A DNA stretch of 64,000 nucleotides from assembly GCF_002005305.1 (NCBI RefSeq), contig NZ_CP014782.1, positions 4,898,001 through 4,962,000 of the forward strand, given 5' to 3'. The position numbers and the translations under genes are program-made. Under the pieces are notes generated by a model, which had not been told where the DNA came from, made no database searches, and worked only from the letters and a program-made list of their open reading frames with translations. The DNA is from Shewanella psychrophila. GTDB lineage: Bacteria; Pseudomonadota; Gammaproteobacteria; Enterobacterales; Shewanellaceae. Below, piece after piece: positions 43,015 to 51,802 of the stretch. Positions within the stretch are counted from its first letter, which is position 1. Every line of letters begins with the position of its first letter.

Positions 43015-43872
43015 ATGAAAGACACGAATTTATCACTAGGTTGGCCAGCACCTGCAAAACTCAACCTATTTTTACACATAAATAATCAGCGTGATGATGG
43101 CTATCATGAATTACAAACTTTGTTTCAATTTGTGGATTATTGTGACTATTTAGACTTTAGAGTCACCCAATCATCTGAGCTAAAGTTACACTCAAATATG
43201 AATAACGCTGTCGCAGATTGCGATAACTTAATTCTCCTAGCCGCAAAATCATTACAGGAATTTTGTAACTACGAAAAAGGTGCAGAGATTTGGCTGGATA
43301 AACGCTTGCCTATGGGAGGCGGGATCGGTGGAGGCTCGTCCGATGCCGCCACCACTTTAGTGGCATTGAATGCACTGTGGGATACCCAGTTATCTAAGGA
43401 GCAACTGATGATTATAGGCTTAAAGCTTGGTGCCGATGTCCCTGTTTTTATTAATGGTTTATCTGCATTCGCCGAAGGTGTCGGTGAAAAACTAATTCCT
43501 GTTTCGCCGAAAGAATATTGGTATCTGATTCTAGTACCCGATGTACATGTTTCCACCGCAGTAGTATTCCAAGATCCACAACTCACCCGCGACACCCCTA
43601 AGTTAGACATTGACTCCTTGATGAGTGCTCCATGGAAAAATGATTGCCAAGATTTCGTCGTTAAACGCTACCCTCAAGTTGCCAACACCTTGGACTGGCT
43701 GATAGAATATGCGCCGTCTAGAATGACTGGAACCGGAGCTTGTATTTTCGGTCAGTTCGAACTGCAGCATCAAGCCTTAGAGATCCTGGCTAAGTTACCG
43801 AAGGACATGCAAGGCTTTGTCGCTAAAGGGACAAATATATCTCCCCTAGAGTCGCATTTAACTCGACTATAG
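43015..43872 (+). CDS. ispE: 4-diphosphocytidyl-2-C-methylerythritol kinase
   Basis: IspE phosphorylates CDP-methylerythritol in the MEP isoprenoid pathway. It is a GHMP kinase: the ATP loop is PMGGGIGGGSSDAATTL, the N-terminal strand WPAPAKLNLFLHI is typical, and the third motif ASRMTGTGACIF is present as PSRMTGTGACIFG. 285 residues is normal. It sits in the order lolB-ispE-prs conserved from E. coli. Confidence 0.96.
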   Translation: MKDTNLSLGWPAPAKLNLFLHINNQRDDGYHELQTLFQFVDYCDYLDFRVTQSSELKLHSNMNNAVADCDNLILLAAKSLQEFCNYEKGAEIWLDKRLPMGGGIGGGSSDAATTLVALNALWDTQLSKEQLMIIGLKLGADVPVFINGLSAFAEGVGEKLIPVSPKEYWYLILVPDVHVSTAVVFQDPQLTRDTPKLDIDSLMSAPWKNDCQDFVVKRYPQVANTLDWLIEYAPSRMTGTGACIFGQFELQHQALEILAKLPKDMQGFVAKGTNISPLESHLTRL

Positions 43873-43944
43873 AGGTTAAACTCTGGAGTAAGCCTAATCT
43901 TACTTCAGCCACTAAAAATGAAGCATACGCCTGAGGTTCATACA

Positions 43945-44892
43945 GTGCCTGACATTAAACTTTTTGCTGGTAACGCAACACCTGCTCTCGCTAAGAAGAT
44001 AGCCGATCGTCTATTCTGCAAACTCGGAGACGCAGCAGTAGGCGTGTTCAGCGACGGGGAAATCAGTGTCCAGATAAACGAAAATGTACGTGGTGCGGAT
44101 GTCTTTATCATTCAATCTACATGTGCTCCAACCAACGATAACTTGATGGAACTTATCGTAATGGTTGATGCATTACGTCGTGCATCGGCCGGACGTATTA
44201 CCGCAGTGATCCCTTACTTCGGTTACGCTCGTCAAGATAGACGCGTACGTAGCGCTCGAGTACCTATCACAGCCAAAGTGGTCGCAGACTTCCTATCAAG
44301 TGTAGGTGTTGACCGTGTCTTGACTTGTGACCTGCATGCTGAACAGATCCAGGGCTTCTTCGATGTTCCTGTCGATAACGTATTTGGTAGCCCTGTGTTA
44401 CTAGAAGATATGCTATCGAAGAATCTTGATAACCCAGTAGTTGTTTCTCCGGATATCGGTGGTGTCGTTCGTGCCCGCGCAGTTGCTAAATTACTAGATG
44501 ATTCTGATCTTGCTATTATCGATAAACGCCGTCCACAGGCTAACGTAGCTCAGGTAATGCACATTATTGGTGACGTTCAAGGTCGTGACTGTATCATTGT
44601 TGATGACATGATCGACACTGGCGGAACTCTGTGTAAGGCAGCCGAAGCCCTAAAAGAGCATGGCGCTAACCGTGTATTTGCTTACGCCACTCACCCTGTA
44701 TTTTCGGGTAATGCGGCTAAGAATATCGCCGAGTCTGTCATCGATGAAGTTATCGTTACCGATACAATTCCCTTAAACAAGGATATTAAGGCACTGGATA
44801 AAGTTACTCAATTATCTATGTCTACGGTTATGGCCGAGGCTATCCGTCGTGTTAGTAATGAAGAGTCAATCTCTGCGATGTTTAAGCACTAG
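43945..44892 (+). CDS. prs: Ribose-phosphate pyrophosphokinase
   Basis: Prs makes PRPP from ribose 5-phosphate and ATP, feeding nucleotide, His and Trp synthesis. The PRPP loop DDMIDTGGTLCKAAEALK and the FSDGEISVQINENVRG and GYARQDRRVRSARVPI segments are complete. The frame is open to an ATG at 43918 (324 residues), but the GTG at 43945 gives MPDIKLFAGNATPAL and exactly 315 residues, the normal family length, with GAGG 10 bases upstream. I therefore choose the GTG start. Confidence 0.94.
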   Translation: MPDIKLFAGNATPALAKKIADRLFCKLGDAAVGVFSDGEISVQINENVRGADVFIIQSTCAPTNDNLMELIVMVDALRRASAGRITAVIPYFGYARQDRRVRSARVPITAKVVADFLSSVGVDRVLTCDLHAEQIQGFFDVPVDNVFGSPVLLEDMLSKNLDNPVVVSPDIGGVVRARAVAKLLDDSDLAIIDKRRPQANVAQVMHIIGDVQGRDCIIVDDMIDTGGTLCKAAEALKEHGANRVFAYATHPVFSGNAAKNIAESVIDEVIVTDTIPLNKDIKALDKVTQLSMSTVMAEAIRRVSNEESISAMFKH

Positions 44893-44915
44893 TTCGTATT
44901 TGGCTGTAAATAATT

Positions 44916-44941
44916 AAAGGCACTCAATGAGTGCCTTTTTT
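44916..44941 (+). terminator. Rho-independent terminator of prs
   Basis: AAAGGCACTC-AAT-GAGTGCCTTTTTT, a 10-bp stem with a T-run, 24 bases after the prs stop. Confidence 0.92.
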
Positions 44942-44961
44942 GTACCTAACAGTTGAAAGTA

Positions 44962-45366
44962 TTAGAGCGAGATCTGCTTCAGGGCATCTTCTCTGAGTAC
45001 TTTAGTCACAGCAAGTGCTATATGCCTGCGCATACCGACTAACCAGCCGTCGACTTTATCCTGATCTATACTGCACTTTCTTTTACACTCTGGACGAACT
45101 ACCGAAAGCGGAACAATGGATACCCCACCTTTTTCAACAAGCAGCTCAACTTCGATGCGATAGGACTTATAATCTAAATAAGCATAGCGTCTGCCTTCCT
45201 CGACACGATACGTCCAATGATTATGACTTACAGCAGACTCAAGTAATCCATCGATATCTTCAACATATGGGGAAAATGGCACAGGGTTAGCGTAAAATTT
45301 AAGCTCATATGCTTGAGAAGAGATACTGAACAATAAAATGAGAATGATCGATATTTTAACCTTCAT
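44962..45366 (-). CDS. Small secreted hypothetical protein
   Basis: I do not recognise a family. The 134-residue protein has a signal peptide (MKVKISIILILLFSISSQA) and one short mature domain with C-x3-C (PECKRKCSID), which could form a disulphide. It lies 3 bases after the next gene upstream on the same strand, also a small secreted protein, so the two are likely cotranscribed and probably act in the periplasm. Function unknown. Confidence 0.75.
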   Translation of the reverse strand: MKVKISIILILLFSISSQAYELKFYANPVPFSPYVEDIDGLLESAVSHNHWTYRVEEGRRYAYLDYKSYRIEVELLVEKGGVSIVPLSVVRPECKRKCSIDQDKVDGWLVGMRRHIALAVTKVLREDALKQISL

Positions 45367-45369
45367 CGC

Positions 45370-45822
45370 TTACCCCTTAGCCAGTTCACGCTTAATGCTA
45401 TTTCGTAGATTTTTTATATAGTTATAATAACCACGGCTGTTCTTATAACAGATATCGTCTAGGTTATTCTCACAAATATAATCCCCCAATGCAGCATGAT
45501 ATTTAAGCTGAACAAACTTGTCATCGTATTCGATACGCATCACATTGGTGTCGCCTCTATAATCGAACCTAGCTAAAATATAGCCATCCCCATCCCCCTC
45601 GAAGACCCAGGCAATGCCTTTTGTGTTTAGCATGCCTTCAATTATCGCAAAGCGGGTGAGTTTGATGTTTTTAGATGCTGGAATTTCTTTATGAACCGCT
45701 CGAATATAGCGCTCATATGATTTAGGTTTTACCTTCGAGTCGATAACTAACTCGCTTGGTGCTGCATATGAATAAGCAGACGTTCCCATTAAACAGAGAA
45801 AAACAATAAATATCCCTTTCAA
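45370..45822 (-). CDS. Small secreted hypothetical protein, first gene of a pair
   Basis: The 150-residue protein has a signal peptide (MKGIFIVFLCLMGTSAYSYA) and a mature domain with two cysteines (YICENNLDDICYKNSRGYY) and many tyrosines. The next gene starts 3 bases after its stop. No known family is recognised; a role in the envelope is inferred from the signal peptide only. It lies between the prs terminator and the tRNA operon terminator region. Confidence 0.75.
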   Translation of the reverse strand: MKGIFIVFLCLMGTSAYSYAAPSELVIDSKVKPKSYERYIRAVHKEIPASKNIKLTRFAIIEGMLNTKGIAWVFEGDGDGYILARFDYRGDTNVMRIEYDDKFVQLKYHAALGDYICENNLDDICYKNSRGYYNYIKNLRNSIKRELAKG

Positions 45823-46220
45823 AATAACCTCCTATTTAGTTTCAATGAGATTGTGCCATAAAAGATATACTCTTACATCTTATTAACCTTCTGTATGTAT
45901 CGATAGAAGTATGAGGCGGGCAGATCCAATAGACTCTAGGATTATCGATTTATATCGGCATTGTAGGGCTCACAATCCCTGTTTGTGACCTTTTTATACA
46001 GTAACAGTGCAGAAGCTAAGTCTGACGTACTTACCGCCTCTATAAGACAATCACCTTTAAACCTAAGCATTTTTAAGTGAGAGCATCTTTAAACCAGAGC
46101 ACATCTTAAGCTAATGTCTGTAAACCTAGAGGCGCTATATCAGCAGTCTCCCCAACTATATCTTGATATCGATATCAAGCAGCAAGTGATGCGATAAGGT
46201 TATCAGTAAATTTCAGACAC
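45823..46220. other. Non-coding region upstream of the secreted pair
   Basis: The 398-base gap should hold the promoter of the two secreted proteins. It contains a perfect 18-bp palindrome at 46162-46179. No gene is seen. Confidence 0.45.
46162..46179. promoter_or_regulatory. Perfect 18-bp palindrome (possible operator)
   Basis: CTTGATATCGATATCAAG is self-complementary without a loop. It could be a dimeric-regulator site, but it is 340 bases from the nearest start codon (45822), and I cannot name a matching regulator. Confidence 0.4.
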
Positions 46221-46250
46221 AAAAAAGCCTGTCGTAAAGACAGGCTTTTT
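46221..46250 (-). terminator. Rho-independent terminator of the tRNA operon
   Basis: AAGCCTGTC and GACAGGCTT pair around a 5-base loop, with a T6 run on the minus strand, 13 bases after the last tRNA-Leu. Confidence 0.92.
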
Positions 46251-46262
46251 CATTTTAATAAA

Positions 46263-46347
<85 letters not shown>

Positions 46348-46390
46348 ACTGCATCAGTTTTGCATCCTGATTAAGATGATATGCCAAGAA

Positions 46391-46430
46391 TTAAATCTGG
46401 CGTGTCTAATATCAACACCACCACTCCCGC
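46391..46430 (-). pseudogene. tRNA-Leu relic (5' half)
   Basis: The stretch matches the 5' half of the neighbouring tRNA-Leu genes, from the acceptor 5' strand (GCGGGAGTGG) to the anticodon arm (CGCCAGATTTAA), with changes in the D-loop; the 3' half is missing. It is a remnant of a deleted gene copy. Confidence 0.8.
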
Positions 46431-46514
46431 ACTGCTTCAAGTTTACATCTAGAAGAGATGATTCTAGTTTTACATCTTATTAGGATGAAAACAGAGAACA
46501 TATCTGTTTTAAAA

Positions 46515-46599
<85 letters not shown>

Positions 46600-46687
46600 A
46601 CTGCATCAGTAAAACAAATGATTATAATTAAATATAACACTTGCTTAGTACTGCCTCTAGTTTTTCATCTTGAGCAGATGTAAAAAG

Positions 46688-46762
46688 TGGCTGGGGTACC
46701 AGGATTCGAACCTGGGGATGCCGAGATCAAAACCCGGTGCCTTACCGCTTGGCGATACCCCA
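46688..46762 (-). tRNA. tRNA-Gln (UUG)
   Basis: The 75-nt gene starts TGGGGTATCGCC and ends with encoded CCA; anticodon TTG within CCGGGTTTTGATCTCGG. Unpaired first base U is typical of tRNA-Gln. Confidence 0.96.
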
Positions 46763-46817
46763 ACAAATTTCTTGCTAAGTTACCGACTCAGTCAAACTAA
46801 GCCTGTATCTTTATAAA

Positions 46818-46902
<85 letters not shown>

Positions 46903-46932
46903 ACTGCCTCAAGTTTTACATCTAGAGAAAGA

Positions 46933-46978
46933 TGGTAGTGAATAATGAGACTTGAACCTAAGCTCCTAGAATCTACAA
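46933..46978 (-). pseudogene. tRNA-Met relic (3' half)
   Basis: The plus-strand text TGGTAGTGAATAATGAGACT resembles the 3' end of the tRNA-Met genes (TGGTAGCAATAGCGGGACT); the TTGAACCT of the T-loop follows, and the anticodon arm is degraded. The preceding spacer repeats the one before the intact tRNA-Met at 47012. It is a decayed gene copy. Confidence 0.7.
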
Positions 46979-47011
46979 TTCACAACCTCAAATTTTACAT
47001 CTAGAGAAAGA

Positions 47012-47088
47012 TGGTAGCAATAGCGGGACTTGAACCTGCGACCCCAGCATTATGAATGCTGTGCTCTAACCAGCTGAGCTATATTGCC
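47012..47088 (-). tRNA. tRNA-Met (CAU, elongator)
   Basis: The 77-nt gene starts GGCAATATAGCTCAG with CCA encoded; anticodon CAT within CAGCATTCATAATGCTG. It lacks the initiator features (C1:A72 mismatch and GGG/CCC anticodon stem). The A51-C63 mismatch in the T-stem also occurs in E. coli elongator tRNA-Met. Confidence 0.95.
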
Positions 47089-47125
47089 ACATAAACCAAT
47101 CAATACGTTATCAACGTAATAAAAA

Positions 47126-47200
47126 TGGCTGGGGTACCAGGATTCGAACCTGGGGATGCCGAGATCAAAACCCGGTGCCTTACCGCTTGGCGATACCCCA
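47126..47200 (-). tRNA. tRNA-Gln (UUG)
   Basis: The 75-nt gene is identical to the copy at 46688; anticodon TTG; CCA encoded. Confidence 0.96.
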
Positions 47201-47232
47201 ATAATCTTTTAGATTATTGAAACGAGAAAAAA

Positions 47233-47307
47233 TGGCTGGGGTACCAGGATTCGAACCTGGGAATGCCGAGATCAAAACCCGGTGCCTTACCGCTTGGCGA
47301 TACCCCA
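47233..47307 (-). tRNA. tRNA-Gln (UUG), variant copy
   Basis: The 75-nt gene matches the others except for one base in the variable region (CATTCCC rather than CATCCCC). Anticodon TTG; CCA encoded. Confidence 0.96.
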
Positions 47308-47354
47308 ATCAAAACTCGTTTCGAATAACAGGAAACCCTATTATTCAATATAAA

Positions 47355-47439
<85 letters not shown>

Positions 47440-47489
47440 ACTGCATCTAGATTTACATCCTGATTAAGGATGATGTAGAAAGTAAAGAT

Positions 47490-47526
47490 GCGCGCCTAAT
47501 ATCAACAGCACTCCACCACTCTCGCA
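47490..47526 (-). pseudogene. tRNA-Leu relic
   Basis: The plus-strand segment ending CCACCACTCTCGCA resembles the 5' end of tRNA-Leu (CCACCACTCCCGCA) with a changed base and a scrambled continuation CGCGCCTAATATCAACAGCA, similar to the relic at 46391-46430 (TAATATCAACACCA). Both relics may descend from one damaged copy. Confidence 0.7.
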
Positions 47527-47554
47527 CATGCTCCAATTTTACATCCTGAAAAGA

Positions 47555-47631
47555 TGGTAGCAATAGCGGGACTTGAACCTGCGACCCCAGCATTATGAAT
47601 GCTGTGCTCTAACCAGCTGAGCTATATTGCC
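47555..47631 (-). tRNA. tRNA-Met (CAU, elongator), promoter-proximal
   Basis: The 77-nt gene is identical to that at 47012; CCA encoded. It is the first gene of the operon, like metT in the enterobacterial metT-leuW-glnUW-metU-glnVX operon. Confidence 0.95.
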
Positions 47632-47668
47632 ACTGTATACCTGCTCCTCTTGGTGAGGAACGGGGCGT

Positions 47669-47697
47669 ATTATGCTTATTCAGCGTATTGAGGTCAA
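47669..47697 (-). promoter_or_regulatory. sigma-70 promoter of the tRNA operon with GC-rich discriminator
   Basis: On the minus strand TTGACC (47692-47697) is 17 bases from CATAAT (47669-47674), followed by ACGCCCCG. The spacing is ideal; the GC-rich discriminator just after the -10 is the mark of stringently controlled stable-RNA promoters. The first tRNA-Met starts about 38 bases further on. Confidence 0.8.
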
Positions 47698-47835
47698 CCG
47701 CTTTTTTCGCTAATTTAAACTAATTCTACTGTTCGGCTATTACTTCACCAAACTGAGCGCCAGATGCACAAATATAACCTCTTAAACGCAATCGGGATAG
47801 CGAACAGCCCCTAAATTCTGCTTCTTTCAAAGTGC

Positions 47836-47867
47836 AAAAAGGCTCAATTCATACCATTGAGCCTTTA
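47836..47867 (-). terminator. Rho-independent terminator of ychF
   Basis: AAAGGCTCAAT and ATTGAGCCTTT pair with a 7-base loop, with T-runs on the minus strand, about 70 bases after the ychF stop. Confidence 0.85.
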
Positions 47868-47939
47868 TTACATCACCAACTAGACCATGAAATTAAGTTT
47901 CATCCCCCAAATATGGCAATGAACATTTGCTTCAAACGC

Positions 47940-49031
47940 TTATACGTTAAAGAGGAAATGCATTACATCGCCATCTTTCACTATGTATGATTTTCCTTCA
48001 ACCTTTAGCTTACCCGCTTCTTTAGCACCGGCCTCACCTTTATAGGTGATGAAGTCGTCATAGGCCATGACTTGAGCCCTAATGAAACCACGTTCAAAAT
48101 CGGTATGAATCACACCTGCTGCTTGTGGTGCCGTCGCACCTATGGCTACAGTCCAGGCACGAACCTCTTTAACACCTGCGGTAAAATAAGTTTGTAGCGT
48201 TAGTAAATCGTAACCGGCACGAATAACGCGGTCTAATCCAGGCTCTTCCAGACCAAGATCTGCCATGAACTCTGCGCGATCTTCAGCTTCCATCTCTCCC
48301 AGCTCTGATTCAATCGCGGCACATACAGCAACGACAACAGCATTCTCTTTCGATGCTATTTCACGCACGGTATCCAGATGCGGATTGTTTTCAAAACCAT
48401 CATCGGCCACGTTCGCAATATACATGGTAGGCTTTAACGTCAAGAAATTCAGGTAAGCAACAGCGGCTTTCTCTTCGACCGATAAATCTAAAGAACGTAG
48501 CATTAACCCTTCGTTTAAAGGGGCAAGCATCTTCTCTAGCACAGAGACTTCAAACTTAGCCTCTTGATCACCACCTTTAGCACGCTTCGCCTGACGGTGA
48601 ATTGCACGCTCACATGAATCAAGATCCGCCAAAGCAAGTTCAGTGTTGATCACTTCGATATCTTCAGCTGGTGAGATTTTATTAGCCACATGCACTATAT
48701 TCTCATCTTCGAAACAACGCACAACGTGACCAATGGCATCTGTTTCACGAATATTAGCCAGGAATTTATTTCCCAACCCTTCACCTTTAGATGCACCAGC
48801 AACCAGACCTGCAATATCTACAAACTCCATCGTTGTCGGTATTACACGCTCAGGATTAACGATCTCGGCCAAGGCATCGAGACGAGCATCGGGTACAGGC
48901 ACAACACCTGTATTGGGTTCAATCGTACAAAACGGAAAGTTGGACGCTTCGATGCCCGCTTTAGTTAACGCATTAAATAACGTTGATTTACCTACGTTTG
49001 GCAGGCCTACGATGCCACATTTAAAACCCAT
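47940..49031 (-). CDS. ychF: Redox-regulated ATPase YchF
   Basis: YchF (OLA1) is a ribosome-associated, TRAFAC-class ATPase that affects oxidative stress response. The P-loop is GLPNVGKST and the DIAGLVAGASKGEGLGNKFL switch region follows; the C-terminal TGS domain is present. 363 residues is normal. The gene lies 133 bases after pth, as in E. coli. Confidence 0.96.
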   Translation of the reverse strand: MGFKCGIVGLPNVGKSTLFNALTKAGIEASNFPFCTIEPNTGVVPVPDARLDALAEIVNPERVIPTTMEFVDIAGLVAGASKGEGLGNKFLANIRETDAIGHVVRCFEDENIVHVANKISPAEDIEVINTELALADLDSCERAIHRQAKRAKGGDQEAKFEVSVLEKMLAPLNEGLMLRSLDLSVEEKAAVAYLNFLTLKPTMYIANVADDGFENNPHLDTVREIASKENAVVVAVCAAIESELGEMEAEDRAEFMADLGLEEPGLDRVIRAGYDLLTLQTYFTAGVKEVRAWTVAIGATAPQAAGVIHTDFERGFIRAQVMAYDDFITYKGEAGAKEAGKLKVEGKSYIVKDGDVMHFLFNV

Positions 49032-49164
49032 ATCTTTACCTTTAATATCAATAGTAAACTAACAGTCATACTGCCAGTTAAGTTCTTAAGAAGTCACCAA
49101 GCGTCACTTCATCAAATTTTTTGCTATAAACCAATGCGGTTTAAGACTTAAACAAATACACCTT

Positions 49165-49749
49165 CTATGCTTTAAAGGTGTGTAACCTATTCATGGCTTT
49201 AGCCATGTCTTCAGTAAACAATAACTCGGTGGAACGTACAGCCTCATCGATCACGGTTTCAATCTGAGTCTGCTCAACTGCCGGAGCCTTGCCCAATACA
49301 TAATTACTGACTTGGTTTCTATCACCTGGATGACCTATGCCTATTCGTAATCGATAGAAACCTTTATCATTCCCAAGACTGGCGATGATGTCTTTTAAAC
49401 CGTTATGGCCACCATGTCCGCCACCCAGTTTAAACTTGGCAACTCCAGGCTGCATATCGAGTTCATCATGAGCTACTAAGATCTCATCGGCTTGGATACG
49501 AAAGAAATTCGCCATTGCACCGACAGACTTACCACTGAGATTCATAAACGTACTCGGGATCAATAAACGAACATCTTTACCATGCAGGTTAACTCTTGCA
49601 GTTAAACCATAATACTTGCTATCGGCGTTCAGAGTCGCACCGCATATTCTAGCGAGTTCTTGTACGTACCAAGCCCCAGTATTATGTCGGGTCTGTGCAT
49701 ACTTTTCACCAGGATTAGCGAGCCCTACAATTAGTTTTATGTTACTCAT
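49165..49749 (-). CDS. pth: Peptidyl-tRNA hydrolase
   Basis: Pth recycles peptidyl-tRNA released from stalled ribosomes. The motifs GLANPGEKYAQTRHNTGAW (catalytic His in RHN), PSTFMNLSGKSV, AHDELDMQPG and GGGHGGHNGLKDI are complete. 194 residues. Precedes ychF on the same strand, as in E. coli. Confidence 0.96.
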   Translation of the reverse strand: MSNIKLIVGLANPGEKYAQTRHNTGAWYVQELARICGATLNADSKYYGLTARVNLHGKDVRLLIPSTFMNLSGKSVGAMANFFRIQADEILVAHDELDMQPGVAKFKLGGGHGGHNGLKDIIASLGNDKGFYRLRIGIGHPGDRNQVSNYVLGKAPAVEQTQIETVIDEAVRSTELLFTEDMAKAMNRLHTFKA

Positions 49750-49953
49750 TTAGCCCATTCTTTAATACGAGGCGCACATCCGCCGTACAATAGATGCCAG
49801 CCAAACGTCACGCGTAAATAAAAACGCGGCATTTTAACACTCAATCCACGGCGCAACAAATTATAAGCAAAATTGATTTAGTTGAGAAACTTGCAGATGT
49901 GCCAAACGGGCGCTAAGGCCCGAGGATAAATAGAGTCAAGTCTTAAAACTTAG

Positions 49954-51150
49954 TTACAACCCCATGGCATATTTGAGCACTTGCTTCTTAATTGGCGAGT
50001 CTATGTCCGCAAGCTTAAGCGCAGCATTTCGCAGTACTTTTAGTGGTAGTAACTCATTGCTGAATCCAGCATAAAACAGATCCATCGCCGACATCATCAG
50101 TTGATTATCTCGGTAACGGCGAGATTGGTACTCACTCAATGCAGTAGTCCCCCACCAAGACTCTTGTCGACTCAGCTTATCCGAAATCACCGAGATCAAT
50201 GCATCGACATCTTTGAAGCCAATATTGACCCCTTGTCCTGCCAGGGGGTTTATGGTGTGAGCGGCATCACCTAATATAACCAAATTATCAGCAAAATAAG
50301 ATTGGGCATGGCGTCGGGTCAACTTAAAACTGCCTTTATTCAATACTTTAAACTGCCTGTCCAACCGCTCAGGAAAATGCATCTTAATCTGCTGAGCTAA
50401 CGCTGTATTACTCAATTGTGATAGCTGAGCTATTCGACTCGCATCATCATACCAGACTAAAGAAGCATTATTGCCCGGCAGTGGTAACAGAGATCTGGGC
50501 CCTTGGGGCGTAAACTGTTGCCAAGTAACATCTTGCTGTGCCGTCGCCGTCTCGATATTAATCAACATAGCCGACTGAGCATAATCCCAGCCTGTTAAGC
50601 CGATCCCGGCCCAAGTTCGAACCTGTGAGTTGGCTCCATCAGCGCCAACTAAAAGCTTAGTTTCCAGCCGCAGACCATCGTCTAAAGTCACACAAACACC
50701 ATGCTTAGATCGACTAAAGCTATCGACACTTCTTGGGCAAACTAGCTCAAGGTTATCGAAGGACTCGAACTGTTCCCACAAGGCCAGCTGTATCAAACGG
50801 TTCTCGACAATATGCCCTAGATGAGAAGCACCGACGCAATCGGCATGAAAACGTGTGATACATCCCTCTATCTCCCAGGTTTCTAGGCCTAAATATGGCG
50901 CTCTTCGCATCTGAGCCAAACTTTCCAGTGCACCAAGACGATCCAGCAAGGTCTCAGTTGCGACACTGACGGCGGAGACTCTCAAATCTATTGCCTGCTC
51001 ACTGCTATAGGTCTCAGGTCGGAACGCTTCAATCACGGTCACACTCAAGCCTAGCTGAGCTAAACCTATGGCCGTTGCAGCACCGATCATGCCTCCACCT
51101 AGGATAACGACATCCATTGTTGTAATTTCAGTTTGAGATTGACTCACCAA
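49954..51150 (-). CDS. ubiF: FAD-dependent ubiquinone hydroxylase (UbiF type)
   Basis: This FAD monooxygenase of the UbiH/UbiF/COQ6 family hydroxylates a benzoquinol intermediate in ubiquinone synthesis. The FAD motif VILGGGMIGAATAIGLAQLG is near the N-terminus and GDAAHTINPLAGQGVNIGF is the second FAD motif. The choice of UbiF (C6 hydroxylase) over UbiH/I rests on position: it lies next to miaB, as ubiF does in E. coli. The N-terminus is extended by about 10 residues (MVSQSQTEITT) before the conserved MDVVILGGG, so the start at 51117 is an alternative. Confidence 0.88.
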   Translation of the reverse strand: MVSQSQTEITTMDVVILGGGMIGAATAIGLAQLGLSVTVIEAFRPETYSSEQAIDLRVSAVSVATETLLDRLGALESLAQMRRAPYLGLETWEIEGCITRFHADCVGASHLGHIVENRLIQLALWEQFESFDNLELVCPRSVDSFSRSKHGVCVTLDDGLRLETKLLVGADGANSQVRTWAGIGLTGWDYAQSAMLINIETATAQQDVTWQQFTPQGPRSLLPLPGNNASLVWYDDASRIAQLSQLSNTALAQQIKMHFPERLDRQFKVLNKGSFKLTRRHAQSYFADNLVILGDAAHTINPLAGQGVNIGFKDVDALISVISDKLSRQESWWGTTALSEYQSRRYRDNQLMMSAMDLFYAGFSNELLPLKVLRNAALKLADIDSPIKKQVLKYAMGL

Positions 51151-51362
51151 GACTCCTACACATCAAATAACGACGTTCTATTAATTCATTCTAATTTACT
51201 GCCAACAGATAACCCATAATCATTTCAAAATTCTCAGATGAGTATGCAAATGTTGCTATAGGCGAACTACTCACACCTGCTTACAAACCGTACGCTTATC
51301 ACACGAACTCCTGTCTTACACTCAGTCTTGAAAACTAAGCCAATGGATTGAGTGAGAATATT

Positions 51363-51713
51363 ATGAAATTTATCACAGCCTTTATAACTGCTTCTATATT
51401 TGTCAGTACTAGCCTGTTACCAAACATGGCGATAGCTGCGCCGTCGACCCCAGCTATAAATAACGGCACAATAGAAGTCATCACTGTAACCTATCGTGCA
51501 CCTATGGATTATGCCCTATATCAATATACGACGGAACTGCTGGCATATTTCAGAGTGCAGATCCAGGCCGACATTTACACTCAGGCTCGGGCAGGTTCAC
51601 TGCAGATGGCTCAGTCAATACAAAGACAAATGCAGGCAGATAGCTCCGCTTGGAAAGCAACAAATACACACAATACCTGGCAAGATAAAACTTACAGTCC
51701 ACAGTATTTTTGA
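51363..51713 (+). CDS. Small secreted hypothetical protein
   Basis: No family is recognised. The 116-residue protein has a signal peptide (MKFITAFITASIFVSTSLLPNMAIA) and a mature part of about 90 residues rich in Gln, Thr and Tyr (TVTYRAPMDYALYQYTTEL, QSIQRQMQADSSAW). The start at 51363 is preceded by GAG about 9 bases upstream; the open frame begins with TTG at 51348. It lies 90 bases upstream of miaB on the same strand, and could be cotranscribed. Such small secreted genes next to miaB occur in Shewanella-like genomes as far as I recall; function unknown. Confidence 0.7.
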   Translation: MKFITAFITASIFVSTSLLPNMAIAAPSTPAINNGTIEVITVTYRAPMDYALYQYTTELLAYFRVQIQADIYTQARAGSLQMAQSIQRQMQADSSAWKATNTHNTWQDKTYSPQYF

Positions 51714-51802
51714 ATAAACATGACCAAAAGCTAGCCAGTGACGTGCTCAAGAGGTAAAATGTCGCGCTGTTTTTCCCGTGGTTCCAAGAGTGACATAAAC
51801 TG

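Larger units (their letters stand above)
47632..47939. other. Non-coding region with tRNA promoter and ychF terminator
   Basis: This 308-base region holds the tRNA operon promoter (47669-47697) and the terminator downstream of ychF (47836-47867). No gene is seen. Confidence 0.6.
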
